A stretch of DNA of 39,165 nt from DATFAS01 sp035254305 (GTDB taxonomy: Bacteria > Bacillota > Bacilli > Aneurinibacillales > RAOX-1), in assembly GCA_035254305.1 (NCBI GenBank), contig DATFAS010000055.1, positions 1 to 39,165 on the forward strand, read 5' to 3'. Under the pieces are notes generated by a model. The model searched no databases. It was given only the letters and a program-made list of their open reading frames with translations, and had not been told where the DNA came from. This document shows positions 17,148 to 25,863 of the stretch, in pieces (within the stretch, counting starts at the first letter, position 1; each line of letters starts with the position of its first letter). The position numbers and the translations under genes were made by a program.

Positions 17148-17216
17148 TAAAATATAACAGATTGAAACAGTGAAGGATTATTATAGAAAAGAAAAGAGAG
17201 ATATAGGTGATACACA

Positions 17217-18530
17217 ATGGCTACAAAACATGAACAAATATTAGCCCACATTGAATCTTTAGAGGTCGGGAATAAAATTTCGGTAAGACAAATTGCCAAA
17301 GACTTAGAAGTAAGTGAAGGAACCGCTTATCGCGCCATTAAGGATGCAGAGGTTCAGGGGTTAGTAAGTACAATTGAACGGGTCGGAACGGTTCGAATTG
17401 AAAAGAAGCTGAAAGAAAATATCGAGAAGCTTACTTTTGCTGAGGTTGTTAATATCGTCGATGGTCATGTTCTAGGGGGAAGAGAAGGCCTTCATAAAAC
17501 ATTAAATAAATTCGTCATCGGAGCCATGAAGGTTGATGCTATGATGCGCTATGTTGAGGCTGGTAGCTTGCTTATTGTGGGGAATCGATATCAGGCACAT
17601 AAATTTTCCTTGCAGCAGGGAGCTGCGGTCTTAATTACGGGTGGATTTGATACAAGTGAAGATGTTAAGGATCTTGCGGATGAACTCCAGCTACCGATTA
17701 TTTCAAGTAGTTATGATACCTTTACGGTGGCCTCTCTCATTAACCGTGCCATCTATGACCGTTTGATCAAAAAGGAAATCATGATGGTGGAGGATATCCT
17801 TTCCTCAGTTGAATCCACTTATTATCTATTTACAAATAATAAGGTTCGGGACTGGCATGCGCTATCTAAAGAGGTAGGGCATGGACGTTTTCCGGTAGTG
17901 GATGAGCAGCTTCGTGTACAGGGGGTCGTCACAACCAAAGATGTAATGGGATATGATGATCATATTTCAATTGACAAGGTTATGACGAAAAACCCCATAA
18001 CGACTATGCCAAGGGTATCTGTAGCATCGGCAGCCCATCTTATGGTTTGGGAAGGCATTGAACTTTTGCCTGTAGTAGATAATCATAAGAAGCTTATTGG
18101 AGTAATCAGCCGTCAGGATGTACTGAAGGCTATGCAATATATTCAGAAGCAGCCGCAGATTGGTGAAACATTTGCTGACCAGATTATCTCACGGTTCGAG
18201 GAGGAAAAGCTTGATGGAGGTCAGTTGATTTTCCGTGGAGAAGTTACTCCTCAAATGACAAACCATTTGGGTAATATTGCAAGTGGCGTAATGGCTACAG
18301 TCGTTACTGAATCGGGATGTCGCGCTCTGCGACAACACCGTAAGGGAGACATGGTTCCGGAGAATATTACTGTGTATTTCCTTAAACCAGTGCAAATTGA
18401 AAGCCAAATTGAAGTTAGACCAAAGGTTATGGAGATAAGCCGTAAATTTGGTAAGGTAGAAATTGAAGTATTTCATCAAGGGACACTTGTGGGGAAAGCT
18501 ATGATGACCGCGCAGGTAATTGAAAGATAA
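17217..18530 (+). CDS. ytoI: YtoI-like regulator: HTH, DRTGG, CBS pair, hotdog domain
   Basis: 437 residues with the full YtoI architecture. N-terminal winged-helix-like HTH (about 1-60; VRQIAKDLEVSEGTAYRAIK); DRTGG domain (about 70-185); two CBS repeats (about 190-310; GRFPVVDEQLRVQGVVTTKDVM and IELLPVVDNHKKLIGVISRQDV), which usually sense adenine nucleotides; and a C-terminal thioesterase-like hotdog domain (about 320-437). It is a cytoplasmic protein of unknown physiological role; the domains suggest a nucleotide- or acyl-CoA-sensing transcription factor. RBS AGGTGAT is 5 bases before ATG. Convergent with ytpI, sharing a terminator. Confidence 0.93.
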   Translation: MATKHEQILAHIESLEVGNKISVRQIAKDLEVSEGTAYRAIKDAEVQGLVSTIERVGTVRIEKKLKENIEKLTFAEVVNIVDGHVLGGREGLHKTLNKFVIGAMKVDAMMRYVEAGSLLIVGNRYQAHKFSLQQGAAVLITGGFDTSEDVKDLADELQLPIISSSYDTFTVASLINRAIYDRLIKKEIMMVEDILSSVESTYYLFTNNKVRDWHALSKEVGHGRFPVVDEQLRVQGVVTTKDVMGYDDHISIDKVMTKNPITTMPRVSVASAAHLMVWEGIELLPVVDNHKKLIGVISRQDVLKAMQYIQKQPQIGETFADQIISRFEEEKLDGGQLIFRGEVTPQMTNHLGNIASGVMATVVTESGCRALRQHRKGDMVPENITVYFLKPVQIESQIEVRPKVMEISRKFGKVEIEVFHQGTLVGKAMMTAQVIER

Positions 18531-18542
18531 AGAGATAACAAG

Positions 18543-18575
18543 AAGAGACTGACGATTTTGTCAGTCTCTTTCTTC
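18543..18575. terminator. Bidirectional terminator ytoI / ytpI
   Basis: Perfect 11-bp stem AAGAGACTGAC (18543-18553) with GTCAGTCTCTT (18560-18570); T-rich on the plus side. Confidence 0.85.
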
Positions 18576-18583
18576 ACAACACA

Positions 18584-18862
18584 TTAAGATAGTTGGGATT
18601 TATAAAAACGGTAATTTTTAATTCCCATAATCAGGTTGAATAATCCTAGTGCTCCTAGAAGACCACCTACAATGATACGGGTCACCGAAACATCTGAATG
18701 GAGAATTTGATTGATTGAAAAAAGTATTAATGTAGCACCCATAAAAATATTCATAAGAGCTTGGCCAGCCTTGCGAGCAAGAGGGTGTTTAACCATTCGA
18801 TACTGGATCCCAAAAACGATAGTAAGGAATAATGCGGCTATAGTGACACTTGTAAGAAACAT
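18584..18862 (-). CDS. ytpI: YtpI family small membrane protein
   Basis: 92 residues with three hydrophobic segments (about 3-20, 35-52 and 61-79) and a basic C-terminal tail; fits the YtpI-like family in length and in its place next to ytoI. Role unknown. An AAAGGAAG ribosome site is somewhat far (12 bases) from the ATG. In B. subtilis, as I recall it, nrnA lies between ytpI and ytrI; here only 92 bases separate them and hold no gene. Confidence 0.85.
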   Translation of the reverse strand: MFLTSVTIAALFLTIVFGIQYRMVKHPLARKAGQALMNIFMGATLILFSINQILHSDVSVTRIIVGGLLGALGLFNLIMGIKNYRFYKSQLS

Positions 18863-18954
18863 AGACTAACTTTACTTCCTTTCTGTATCGACTCCATGCT
18901 ATTATACAGGATAAAATCTGAACATTGGAAGCCTTTCTCAACGGTATTTCTGCA

Positions 18955-19452
18955 TTATGGGGTGGTAGGTTCTACCTTTACGTAAAAATATAAATGGACT
19001 GTTTTACTAATCACCATTGTCTTTAGCTCTGCTCGAATATAACGATCACCAATTTGCAGCCTTCGATCCTTAAACTGTTGTCGAACGGACAGATGCATAT
19101 CATTTAAGCTATCTAATGATTTTCCTTCCAAATACTTTGTCTCTCTTCCAATCAGGCGGATTGATTCTTCCTGAGTAATAGCATCAGGTTTAGGATCTAG
19201 GATATGAATAACTACATCTTCTACCACAATTTTCCTGCCTTGCTTAGCTTTAAGCTCATTTTCCTTTAGCTTTTGCAGTTCCTCCTCGTAGGCAGTATTT
19301 TCATTTTGTGAGCTTCGAAGTTCTAGGTGTAGTCGGTCTAGCTCTTTCCCGAAGAACAGTAAGAAGAAGAGAACACCTGTCATTAAGCCGAGTAAAAAAA
19401 TCATTTCATAACGTATCCATTTCTTATAGCTCATTCGATTGGGGACTCTCAT
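18955..19452 (-). CDS. ytrI: Sporulation membrane protein YtrI
   Basis: 165 residues from ATG 19452. One membrane segment (about 16-36) after a basic start, a coiled coil (about 37-72; rich in Glu, Lys and Leu), then a C-terminal alpha/beta domain (about 73-165). In B. subtilis ytrI is sigma-E controlled and needed for efficient sporulation together with ytrH. The frame opens at 19473, but ATG 19452 overlaps the ytrH stop as ATGA and has AGGAAA 8 bases upstream, so coupled translation is more likely. Confidence 0.87.
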   Translation of the reverse strand: MRVPNRMSYKKWIRYEMIFLLGLMTGVLFFLLFFGKELDRLHLELRSSQNENTAYEEELQKLKENELKAKQGRKIVVEDVVIHILDPKPDAITQEESIRLIGRETKYLEGKSLDSLNDMHLSVRQQFKDRRLQIGDRYIRAELKTMVISKTVHLYFYVKVEPTTP

Positions 19453-19772
19453 GCGTCTACTTTTCCTAGCCATTGCATAAATAAGGTTCCTGAATGTGCA
19501 CCGGCAAAAGCACTTATAATCAAGATGACTTGGCGAATGATCGAATAGATCTGGCCTTCCACGAAAACTCTCTCAATCTGGAGGAAGGAATCGAATGTTC
19601 CACCTAGTGCACCAACTAATCCCCAAATTTTCAGTTTCTCAGAAATGGCAACCATACTATAGATAGGAGGTTTTCTAATGAGAAATGAACCTAATGCCCC
19701 AAACAATGAACCGCCTACAACGATACCAAATGCTATAAAGAAATGAATAATCATGTTGGCAAGAAGGCCCAT
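19449..19772 (-). CDS. ytrH: Sporulation membrane protein YtrH
   Basis: 107 residues from ATG 19772, which has AGGATGTGG 6 bases upstream; a first ATG at 19784 is in frame but poorly placed. Three hydrophobic segments (about 6-27, 46-60 and 75-95), with KIWGLVGALGGTFDSF and IISAFAGAHSG typical of YtrH. It acts in the mother-cell/forespore membranes during sporulation; the mechanism is unknown. First gene of the ytrH-ytrI unit, divergent from dnaE. Confidence 0.9.
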   Translation of the reverse strand: MGLLANMIIHFFIAFGIVVGGSLFGALGSFLIRKPPIYSMVAISEKLKIWGLVGALGGTFDSFLQIERVFVEGQIYSIIRQVILIISAFAGAHSGTLFMQWLGKVDA

Positions 19773-19804
19773 GAATAACCACATCCTGTCCCATATTCCT
19801 TATA

Positions 19805-19833
19805 TGTTTATGGCTGTTTCAAGTGACTTATGA
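19805..19833 (-). promoter_or_regulatory. Sigma-E-like promoter of ytrH-ytrI
   Basis: On the minus strand TCATAAG (19833-19827), 14 bases, then CATAAACA (19812-19805). Compared with sigma-E kmATATT and CATACAHT, 5 of 7 and 6 of 8 bases agree. Predicted start near 19797, 25 bases before ATG 19772. Confidence 0.5.
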
Positions 19834-19942
19834 GTGGTTAAAACAGACAAGAGATGATTGCTATAAGGCAAACAGTGTATAATTTAGCATGGGTCTAATG
19901 TAAGGTAATCGTCATAGTTTACTTGTTGGGAAGATGATGAAG

Positions 19943-22900
19943 ATGATGAATCATAATTTTGTCCACCTGCGTGTGCACAGTGAATATAGTTTATTGAATG
20001 GAGCCTGCCGAATCGAAGATATCGTGAATCGGGCGAAAGAATTAGGAATGACATCTATTGCCTTAACGGATCATTCCGCACTTTATGGTGCAATCTCTTT
20101 TTATAAATTATGTGTAAATAATGGATTGAAGCCAATTCTTGGGGTTGAGCTAACCATAGGCCATAACCTTGTTGTAAAGCCTTCAAAAGGTGAATCTATA
20201 GGTTTTCAGATCGTGCTCCTTGCTGAAACTTTGTTTGGTTATAAGAATCTCCTAAAGATTGTATCTGAGGCCCAGCTTGGTACCTCATCCTTAGCAACCC
20301 CTCTTGTAAATAAGGAAATACTTGCAAAATACAGCGCAGGTATTATAGCTATCATTCCAGCTAGGGAGGGGGAAGTTCAGAGATTTATCGAGGATAGGAA
20401 TAATGAAAGAGCTAAAGAGGCCATGCATGAATATCTTCATATATTCGGAACTAGAAATCTATTCTTGGAGTTAACCTATCACGGATTAGAAGAAGAGATG
20501 CTGCTTAACCAACGATTGCTTCGTTTTGCTGAGGAGCAAGGAGTGGAGCTGGTTGCAACAAATGATGTTTATTATATCAACAAAGAGGATTCTGCGGTAC
20601 ATGAAGTCCTTCGATGTATTGGAAGTGGAACACAACTAACGGACCCAAACCGATCAAGGTTGCCAAGTGACCAGTACTACCTAAAGAGTGCAGAAGAGAT
20701 GGTTCGGTTATTTCCATATGCTGTGTCTGCTGTTCGTAATACGATCGAAATTGCTGAACGCTGTAATGTACAGCTTTCTTTTGGGGAGCATATCTTACCT
20801 AAATATCCTGTACCAGGGGAGGAAACTGCAGTCTCCTATCTTCGTTCTCTTTGTTTTGAAGGTTTACAAAAAAGGTACCCTGAGCCCACAGTAGAAGCTA
20901 TGGAACGATTGGAATATGAGCTTACAGTTATTGAGAAAATGGGTTTTTCTGATTATTTCTTGATTGTTTGGGATTTCATGCGTTTTGCCCATGGACGTAA
21001 TATCCTAACCGGACCAGGACGTGGCTCTGCAGCCGGAAGCTTGGTAGCCTATACGTTATCCATTACAAATATCGATCCACTTTATTATAAGCTGTTATTT
21101 GAAAGATTTTTAAATCATGAAAGAATTAGTATGCCAGATATTGATATTGACTTCGAAGTGGAGAGGCGAAATGAAGTCATTCGATATGTAACGGATAAAT
21201 ACGGTCGGGATCATGTAGCACAAATTATTACGTTTGGAACAATGGCGGCACGAGCTGCGATACGAGATATAGGGAGAGTACTTAACTATCCACCTAAAAT
21301 GATTGATTCAACAGCTAAACTAATCTCCTCAGGAGCAACAATTGCAGAGGCACTAGAACAGTCTAGCGAATTAAAAAGGATCTATGAGGAGAATGAATCC
21401 GTTCAACATTTAGTGGATTTATCAAGGAAGATCGAGGGTTTTCCAAGACATGTGAGTACCCATGCAGCAGGGGTTGTTATCTCACGGGATCCATTAACGA
21501 ATTATGTTCCACTTCAACAAGGGAATGAAGGATTTTCCTTGACCCAGTTTGCCATGGAGGGTCTTGAGGAAATTGGCTTACTCAAAATGGATTTTCTAGG
21601 TTTAAGAAATTTAACGATTTTAGATGGTACGATTCGATTGATTCAATCTGAACAGGGAAAGGTAGTAGAACTGGATCAAATTCCACACGATGATCGATTA
21701 GCCTTCAACCTATTATCGAAGGGGGATACGACAGGAATCTTTCAATTGGAATCCGCAGGAATGAGAAAGGTGCTTCGAGAGGTTGTCCCTACCCATTTTG
21801 AGGATATCATCGCTATTTTAGCTTTATACCGTCCTGGACCAATGGAAATTATTCCCCAATATGCTGCTACGAAGAATGGGCGTCAATCGATTTCTTATAT
21901 TCATCCTGATTTAGAACCTATTCTTTCAGATACGTATGGGTTTATTATCTATCAAGAGCAAATCATGCAAATTGCTGCTAAGATGGCGGGATATAGTCTA
22001 GGTCAGGCAGATGTGTTGAGAAGAGCTGTGTCTAAGAAAAAGCGTGAAATTCTAGAACAAGAAAGAATGTCCTTCGTGGATGGGTGCAAGACCAAAGGTT
22101 ATTCCCTTGACCTTGCGAACGAATTATATGATCTGATTGTCCGATTTGCTGACTATGGGTATAACCGTAGTCATAGTGCAGCCTATAGTTTGATTGCTTA
22201 CCAGATGGCGTATCTGAAAGCACACTATTCGCTTGAATTTATGACTGTACTCTTAAGTATGTCTATCGGTAGCACGGATAAGATTGCTGAATATGTGGAG
22301 GAGTCAAGGAAACTTAAAATTCCGCTTTTGCTTCCAAATATCAACCAAAGCTTTGAAGGCTTTTCTATTAAGGATAGAAAGATTCTGTTTGGATTATCGG
22401 CTATTAAGCATGTTGGAGCACATGTTATTCGTGTAATTTTAGAAGAACGGAAAAAGAATGGCTTCTTTAAGGATTTGTTTGATTTTTGCCGTCGAATTGA
22501 TTTGCGGATTTGTAATCGAAGGGTGATCGAAGTATTAATCCAGTGCGGTTCTTTAGATTCATTACCGGGTCATAGAGTGCAGAAGCTTTCTGTGCTAGAT
22601 GATGCAATGGAAAAAGGTCTTATTTGGAAAAAGGAACATGAGTCTGGACAAGTTAGCTTATTTGACCAAGACAGAACCACGCTGGACCTAGGTGTTGACT
22701 CCTACCCAGAAATTCCACCTTTTACTGCAAAGGAAAATTTAGAATTAGAAAAGGAGCTCTTGGGCCTATATGTTTCAGGGCATCCCCTAGATGAATTTGA
22801 TTACATTTTAAGGCGCAAGGAAGTAACCCCAATAAGTGAGTTAACAAGCGCTAGTAAGATTGAAATGATTCTTAGTGCCGGGGTACTTGTAGAGGTAAAA

Positions 22901-23377
22901 ACGATAACAACCAAAAAGGGAGAATCGATGGCTTTCGCCACCCTAGAAGATAAGCTAGGTCAAGCGGAATTGGTATTTTTCCCCAATGTCTATAACCGGT
23001 ATCTATCATTGATCAAGAAGGATAAAAAATTGGTTGTACAGGGTAAAGTAGAGCAGGCTTCTGAAGGAAAAGCAAAAATCATCGTACAGAAGCTGTGGGA
23101 TATGACGACCTTACCAAAAGAAGAACACCAGCAGCCCGTATTGTTTATTCGTATTGGCGAAAGAATGGAGCATTCTCAACAACTTCACGAAATACAGAAG
23201 CTTCTAGTTAGACACTCCGGTACTGTCCCTGTTTGCTTATACTATGAGAAGAGAAAAGAGACCAAACGATTACAAGATAAATATAGAGTGACAGTGGATG
23301 AATCCCTAAAAACTGCCCTAGAAAATATAGTGGGTAAGGATTCCATTAATATTAAATATATGAATGTTCAATCCTAA
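19943..23377 (+). CDS. dnaE: DNA polymerase III alpha subunit DnaE
   Basis: C-family replicative DNA polymerase, about 1144 residues. Order: PHP domain (1 to about 205; VHLRVHSEYSLLNGACR, ALTDHSALYGA), palm with GPGRGSAAGSLVAYTL and the catalytic aspartates of PDIDIDFE (D399, D401, D403), fingers and thumb (FQLESAGMRKVL, ALYRPGPM, YGYNRSHSAAYSLIAYQMAYLK), tandem HhH region, then a C-terminal OB fold (SAGVLVEVKTITTKKGESMAF). It lacks the exonuclease insertion of PolC, so it is the Gram-positive DnaE that extends RNA primers on the lagging strand. Four nearby ATGs (19934, 19937, 19943, 19946); GGGAAG is 9 bases before 19943, which I chose. TATAAT lies at 19878-19883. Confidence 0.96.
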   Translation: MMNHNFVHLRVHSEYSLLNGACRIEDIVNRAKELGMTSIALTDHSALYGAISFYKLCVNNGLKPILGVELTIGHNLVVKPSKGESIGFQIVLLAETLFGYKNLLKIVSEAQLGTSSLATPLVNKEILAKYSAGIIAIIPAREGEVQRFIEDRNNERAKEAMHEYLHIFGTRNLFLELTYHGLEEEMLLNQRLLRFAEEQGVELVATNDVYYINKEDSAVHEVLRCIGSGTQLTDPNRSRLPSDQYYLKSAEEMVRLFPYAVSAVRNTIEIAERCNVQLSFGEHILPKYPVPGEETAVSYLRSLCFEGLQKRYPEPTVEAMERLEYELTVIEKMGFSDYFLIVWDFMRFAHGRNILTGPGRGSAAGSLVAYTLSITNIDPLYYKLLFERFLNHERISMPDIDIDFEVERRNEVIRYVTDKYGRDHVAQIITFGTMAARAAIRDIGRVLNYPPKMIDSTAKLISSGATIAEALEQSSELKRIYEENESVQHLVDLSRKIEGFPRHVSTHAAGVVISRDPLTNYVPLQQGNEGFSLTQFAMEGLEEIGLLKMDFLGLRNLTILDGTIRLIQSEQGKVVELDQIPHDDRLAFNLLSKGDTTGIFQLESAGMRKVLREVVPTHFEDIIAILALYRPGPMEIIPQYAATKNGRQSISYIHPDLEPILSDTYGFIIYQEQIMQIAAKMAGYSLGQADVLRRAVSKKKREILEQERMSFVDGCKTKGYSLDLANELYDLIVRFADYGYNRSHSAAYSLIAYQMAYLKAHYSLEFMTVLLSMSIGSTDKIAEYVEESRKLKIPLLLPNINQSFEGFSIKDRKILFGLSAIKHVGAHVIRVILEERKKNGFFKDLFDFCRRIDLRICNRRVIEVLIQCGSLDSLPGHRVQKLSVLDDAMEKGLIWKKEHESGQVSLFDQDRTTLDLGVDSYPEIPPFTAKENLELEKELLGLYVSGHPLDEFDYILRRKEVTPISELTSASKIEMILSAGVLVEVKTITTKKGESMAFATLEDKLGQAELVFFPNVYNRYLSLIKKDKKLVVQGKVEQASEGKAKIIVQKLWDMTTLPKEEHQQPVLFIRIGERMEHSQQLHEIQKLLVRHSGTVPVCLYYEKRKETKRLQDKYRVTVDESLKTALENIVGKDSINIKYMNVQS

Positions 23378-23390
23378 CATTAATCTTAAG

Positions 23391-23435
23391 CTCCCAGCTT
23401 TAAAACGAGAAATTGTCGAAGCTGGGAGTGTCTAT
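23391..23435 (+). terminator. Hairpin after dnaE
   Basis: Perfect 10-bp stem CTCCCAGCTT (23391-23400) with AAGCTGGGAG (23419-23428) across an 18-base loop; only a short T-rich tail (TGTCTATTT), so termination may be partial. Confidence 0.6.
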
Positions 23436-23504
23436 TTACGTCAGAAAAAAGGGCATTGTATAGAACATTGAGTATTTGCAACGAAAAAAATCGATTATTT
23501 TCAG

Positions 23505-23532
23505 TTTACTTAGAGGTAACTTCTGCTATAAT
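23505..23532 (+). promoter_or_regulatory. Sigma-A promoter of the malic enzyme gene
   Basis: TTTACT (23505-23510), 16-bp spacer, perfect TATAAT (23527-23532). Predicted start about 23540, seven bases before the GntR-type operator at 23547. Confidence 0.65.
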
Positions 23533-23546
23533 AAATATCATGACAA

Positions 23547-23563
23547 AAGTGGTCTGACCACTT
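23547..23563. promoter_or_regulatory. FadR/GntR-type operator
   Basis: AAGTGGTCTGACCACTT is a perfect 8-bp inverted repeat around a single T. The core TGGTCnGACCA is the known recognition form of FadR-subfamily GntR regulators (E. coli FadR, PdhR, LldR). It lies at about +8 to +24 of the predicted malic-enzyme transcript, where binding would block elongation or initiation. The GntR gene at 24900 is the obvious candidate to bind it. Confidence 0.75.
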
Positions 23564-23583
23564 CGCTTAAAGGAGATGTTAGT

Positions 23584-24834
23584 GTGTACACCTTAAGAGA
23601 AGAAGCACTTCAAATGCATAAAGATAATCAAGGAAAATTAGCAGTTTGTTCGAAAGTAGCGGTGAAGAATGCGAAGGATTTAAGTCTTGCTTATTCACCT
23701 GGTGTTGCTGAACCATGTAAGGAAATTCATCAAAATGAAGCCCTTGTCTATGACTATACAATGAAAGGCAATTTGGTGGCTGTAGTATCGGATGGAACAG
23801 CGGTATTGGGTTTGGGGAATATTGGACCGTTGGCTGCCATGCCGGTTATGGAAGGAAAGGCTGTTCTTTTTAAAACTTTTGCAGGTGTTGATGCCTTTCC
23901 TATTTGCTTAGAGACAACAGATGTAGAAAAGATCATTGAAACAGTAAAGTTGTTAGCTCCTTCCTTCGGTGGAGTTAATTTAGAGGATATTGCTGCACCA
24001 AATTGCTTTGTAATTGAAGAAAGATTAAAAAAGGAATGCAAAATCCCTGTATTTCATGATGACCAGCACGGGACAGCTATTGTTACTGCTGCAGGTTTAA
24101 TAAATGCCTTGAAATTGATTGGAAAACGTATGGATGAAATTAAGGTCGTTGCTAACGGCGCAGGGGCAGCTGGTATTGCTATAATCAAGCTCTTAGTCAG
24201 CCTTGGTGTAGGCGATGTCGTTATGTGTGATACCAAAGGGATCATTTATGAAGGTCGACCTATTGGAATGAACCCAGTGAAGGATGAAATTGCAAGAATA
24301 ACTAATCGAGGCCACCAACAAGGAACGATGGCTGATGCATTAGTAGGAGCTGATGTTTTCATTGGGGTTTCTGTAGCAGGTGCGTTAACGAAAGAAATGG
24401 TAGCGTCAATGAAACAAGATGCCATTATTTTTGCGATGGCTAACCCTGATCCTGAGATTAATCCAGAAGATGCCAGAATAGCGGGTGCTAGAGTAATTGG
24501 AACAGGACGTTCTGATTATCCTAACCAGGTAAACAATGTACTTGCCTTTCCTGGAATATTCCGTGGAGCACTTGATGTTCGGGCTACCGAAATTAATGAG
24601 ACCATGAAGAAAGCTGCGGTTTATGCGATTGCAGGCTTAATCTCTGACGAAGAATTACATGAAGATTATGTTATACCAAGACCGTTCGATCCACGCGTAG
24701 CACCACAGGTTGCTGCAGCAGTGGCTAAGGCTGCAATGGAAAGCGGAGTAGCAAGGATTACTGTAGATCCTGAAGAAATTAAAGCTAGAACGATAAAAAT
24801 GGCATCATCCGCACAACTTGAGGATGGAGAATAA
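23584..24834 (+). CDS. ytsJ: Malic enzyme (YtsJ type)
   Basis: Oxidatively decarboxylates malate to pyruvate with NAD(P). 416 residues from GTG 23584, 8 bases after AAAGGAG; the frame extends to 23476 but that part overlaps the promoter and operator. Motifs: LSLAYSPGVAEPC (catalytic Tyr), VYDYTMKGN, GGVNLEDIAAPNCF, FHDDQHGTAIV (metal and Lys/Asp site), Rossmann VANGAGAAGIAI, FIGVSVAGALT, FAMANPDPEI. Short form without the phosphotransacetylase domain of MaeB, close to B. subtilis YtsJ in sequence. Supplies pyruvate and perhaps NADPH for the fatty-acid genes downstream. NADP against NAD preference cannot be read with confidence. Confidence 0.95.
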   Translation: MYTLREEALQMHKDNQGKLAVCSKVAVKNAKDLSLAYSPGVAEPCKEIHQNEALVYDYTMKGNLVAVVSDGTAVLGLGNIGPLAAMPVMEGKAVLFKTFAGVDAFPICLETTDVEKIIETVKLLAPSFGGVNLEDIAAPNCFVIEERLKKECKIPVFHDDQHGTAIVTAAGLINALKLIGKRMDEIKVVANGAGAAGIAIIKLLVSLGVGDVVMCDTKGIIYEGRPIGMNPVKDEIARITNRGHQQGTMADALVGADVFIGVSVAGALTKEMVASMKQDAIIFAMANPDPEINPEDARIAGARVIGTGRSDYPNQVNNVLAFPGIFRGALDVRATEINETMKKAAVYAIAGLISDEELHEDYVIPRPFDPRVAPQVAAAVAKAAMESGVARITVDPEEIKARTIKMASSAQLEDGE

Positions 24835-24836
24835 GG

Positions 24837-24865
24837 AAGAAGGGGCTCTTTAGCCTCCTTCTTTT
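24837..24865 (+). terminator. Terminator or attenuator after malic enzyme
   Basis: AAGAAGGGGCT (24837-24847) pairs with AGCCTCCTTCTT (24852-24863) with a one-base bulge, then TT. The weak T-run suggests partial read-through into the GntR and acc genes. Confidence 0.65.
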
Positions 24866-24899
24866 CATTAGGAAACAAGATAAACGTGAGGTGAGAGGT

Positions 24900-25571
24900 T
24901 TGTTAGGTGCTTCTTCTGGAGAGAAAGTGTATCATGGTATTCTAACGGAGCTAAATCGTATTGTTGAAGAAGATAATCTTCGCCCTGGTGATAAGCTTCC
25001 TTCAGAAAGAGAGCTTTCAGAACGTCTTAAGGTAGGAAGGTCTTCTGTGAGGGAGGCTCTTCGTGCTCTGGAGCTTCTAGGGTTAATTACAACCCGCAGA
25101 GGGGAAGGTACGTTTATTCAAAACTACCGCCATAACAAGCTTTTTGATTTATTGGGCTATTATTTGCTTAGAGATCGTAAGTCGAGTAAGGACCTTCTCG
25201 AAATGCGAGTGATTCTTGAGCTTGATGCTGTAGCTCTTGCTTGTGATAGGGCAACCGAAAAACACTTTTTGCAAATGGAGAGCACGATGATCCGAGCTGC
25301 GGAAAAGATCGAGCAGGGGATACTTCCAATAGAAGAGGATTTTGAATTTCACCACACGATAGCAAGAGCTAGTAAAAATTCAGTTATGCACCGTATTTGG
25401 ACACCACTAGTGGAATACAGTAAAACGCTGCGAGAGTCTTCTTCACAACATGGAGGTAGCTTAGATTTGCTTACGGGTGATCATTCAAGGATAATGGAAG
25501 CAGTTCGAAATAAAGATAAAGTGGAAGCAGTCAGATTAATGCGTGAACACTTGGAAAAAACGATTTTATAA
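24900..25571 (+). CDS. GntR family regulator, FadR subfamily (FCD domain)
   Basis: 223-residue transcription factor. N-terminal winged helix (about 10-75): LRPGDKLPSERELSERL then GRSSVREALRALELLGL and the wing RRGEGTF, the GntR signature. C-terminal FCD helical domain with metal ligands typical of the family: Asp and His in EEDFEFHHTIA, His in DHSRIM, His in MREHL. Effectors of such regulators are small carboxylates or acyl-CoA. The start is TTG 24900, 6 bases after GAGGTGA; GTG 24891 overlaps that site. It lies between malic enzyme, which has a matching operator, and accD-accA, so it probably links C4/C3 acid levels to fatty-acid synthesis. Confidence 0.92.
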   Translation: MLGASSGEKVYHGILTELNRIVEEDNLRPGDKLPSERELSERLKVGRSSVREALRALELLGLITTRRGEGTFIQNYRHNKLFDLLGYYLLRDRKSSKDLLEMRVILELDAVALACDRATEKHFLQMESTMIRAAEKIEQGILPIEEDFEFHHTIARASKNSVMHRIWTPLVEYSKTLRESSSQHGGSLDLLTGDHSRIMEAVRNKDKVEAVRLMREHLEKTIL

Positions 25572-25622
25572 ACCATTCTTAAAATATGGATAGGTTTTCA
25601 ATTATTTGGGAGGCTGAAAACG

Positions 25623-25808
25623 TTGTGGACAGTGATTTACATTGCTCCTAATGAAAAAATTGCAGAACGGATCTCCGAGAAGTTAACTACTGAGGGATTC
25701 CTAGTAAAAACTAGACAAACGGCAATCTCCAAACAATTTGAAATTTTGGTCCCCGAAAGTGAACTTGATGAAATACAAGAGGTGCTCAATTCTATAATAC
25801 ATCCCTAG
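25623..25808 (+). CDS. Conserved 61-residue protein, DUF2007-like
   Basis: 61 residues starting at TTG 25623, 9 bases after GGGAGGC. Two beta-alpha-beta-like halves: MWTVIYIAPNEKIAERISEK and FEILVPESELDEIQEVL. This resembles the ferredoxin-like DUF2007 'signal-transducing' proteins in which strand, helix and strand alternate. I recall the same small gene before accD in other Bacillales, sometimes mislabelled as glutamate decarboxylase; it has no such catalytic residues. Function unknown; cytoplasmic. Confidence 0.75.
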   Translation: MWTVIYIAPNEKIAERISEKLTTEGFLVKTRQTAISKQFEILVPESELDEIQEVLNSIIHP

Positions 25809-25863
25809 TTTTCGACAGATTGCAGTATAAGGCAAGTATTTTTGTTAATGAGAGGTGTCTTAT

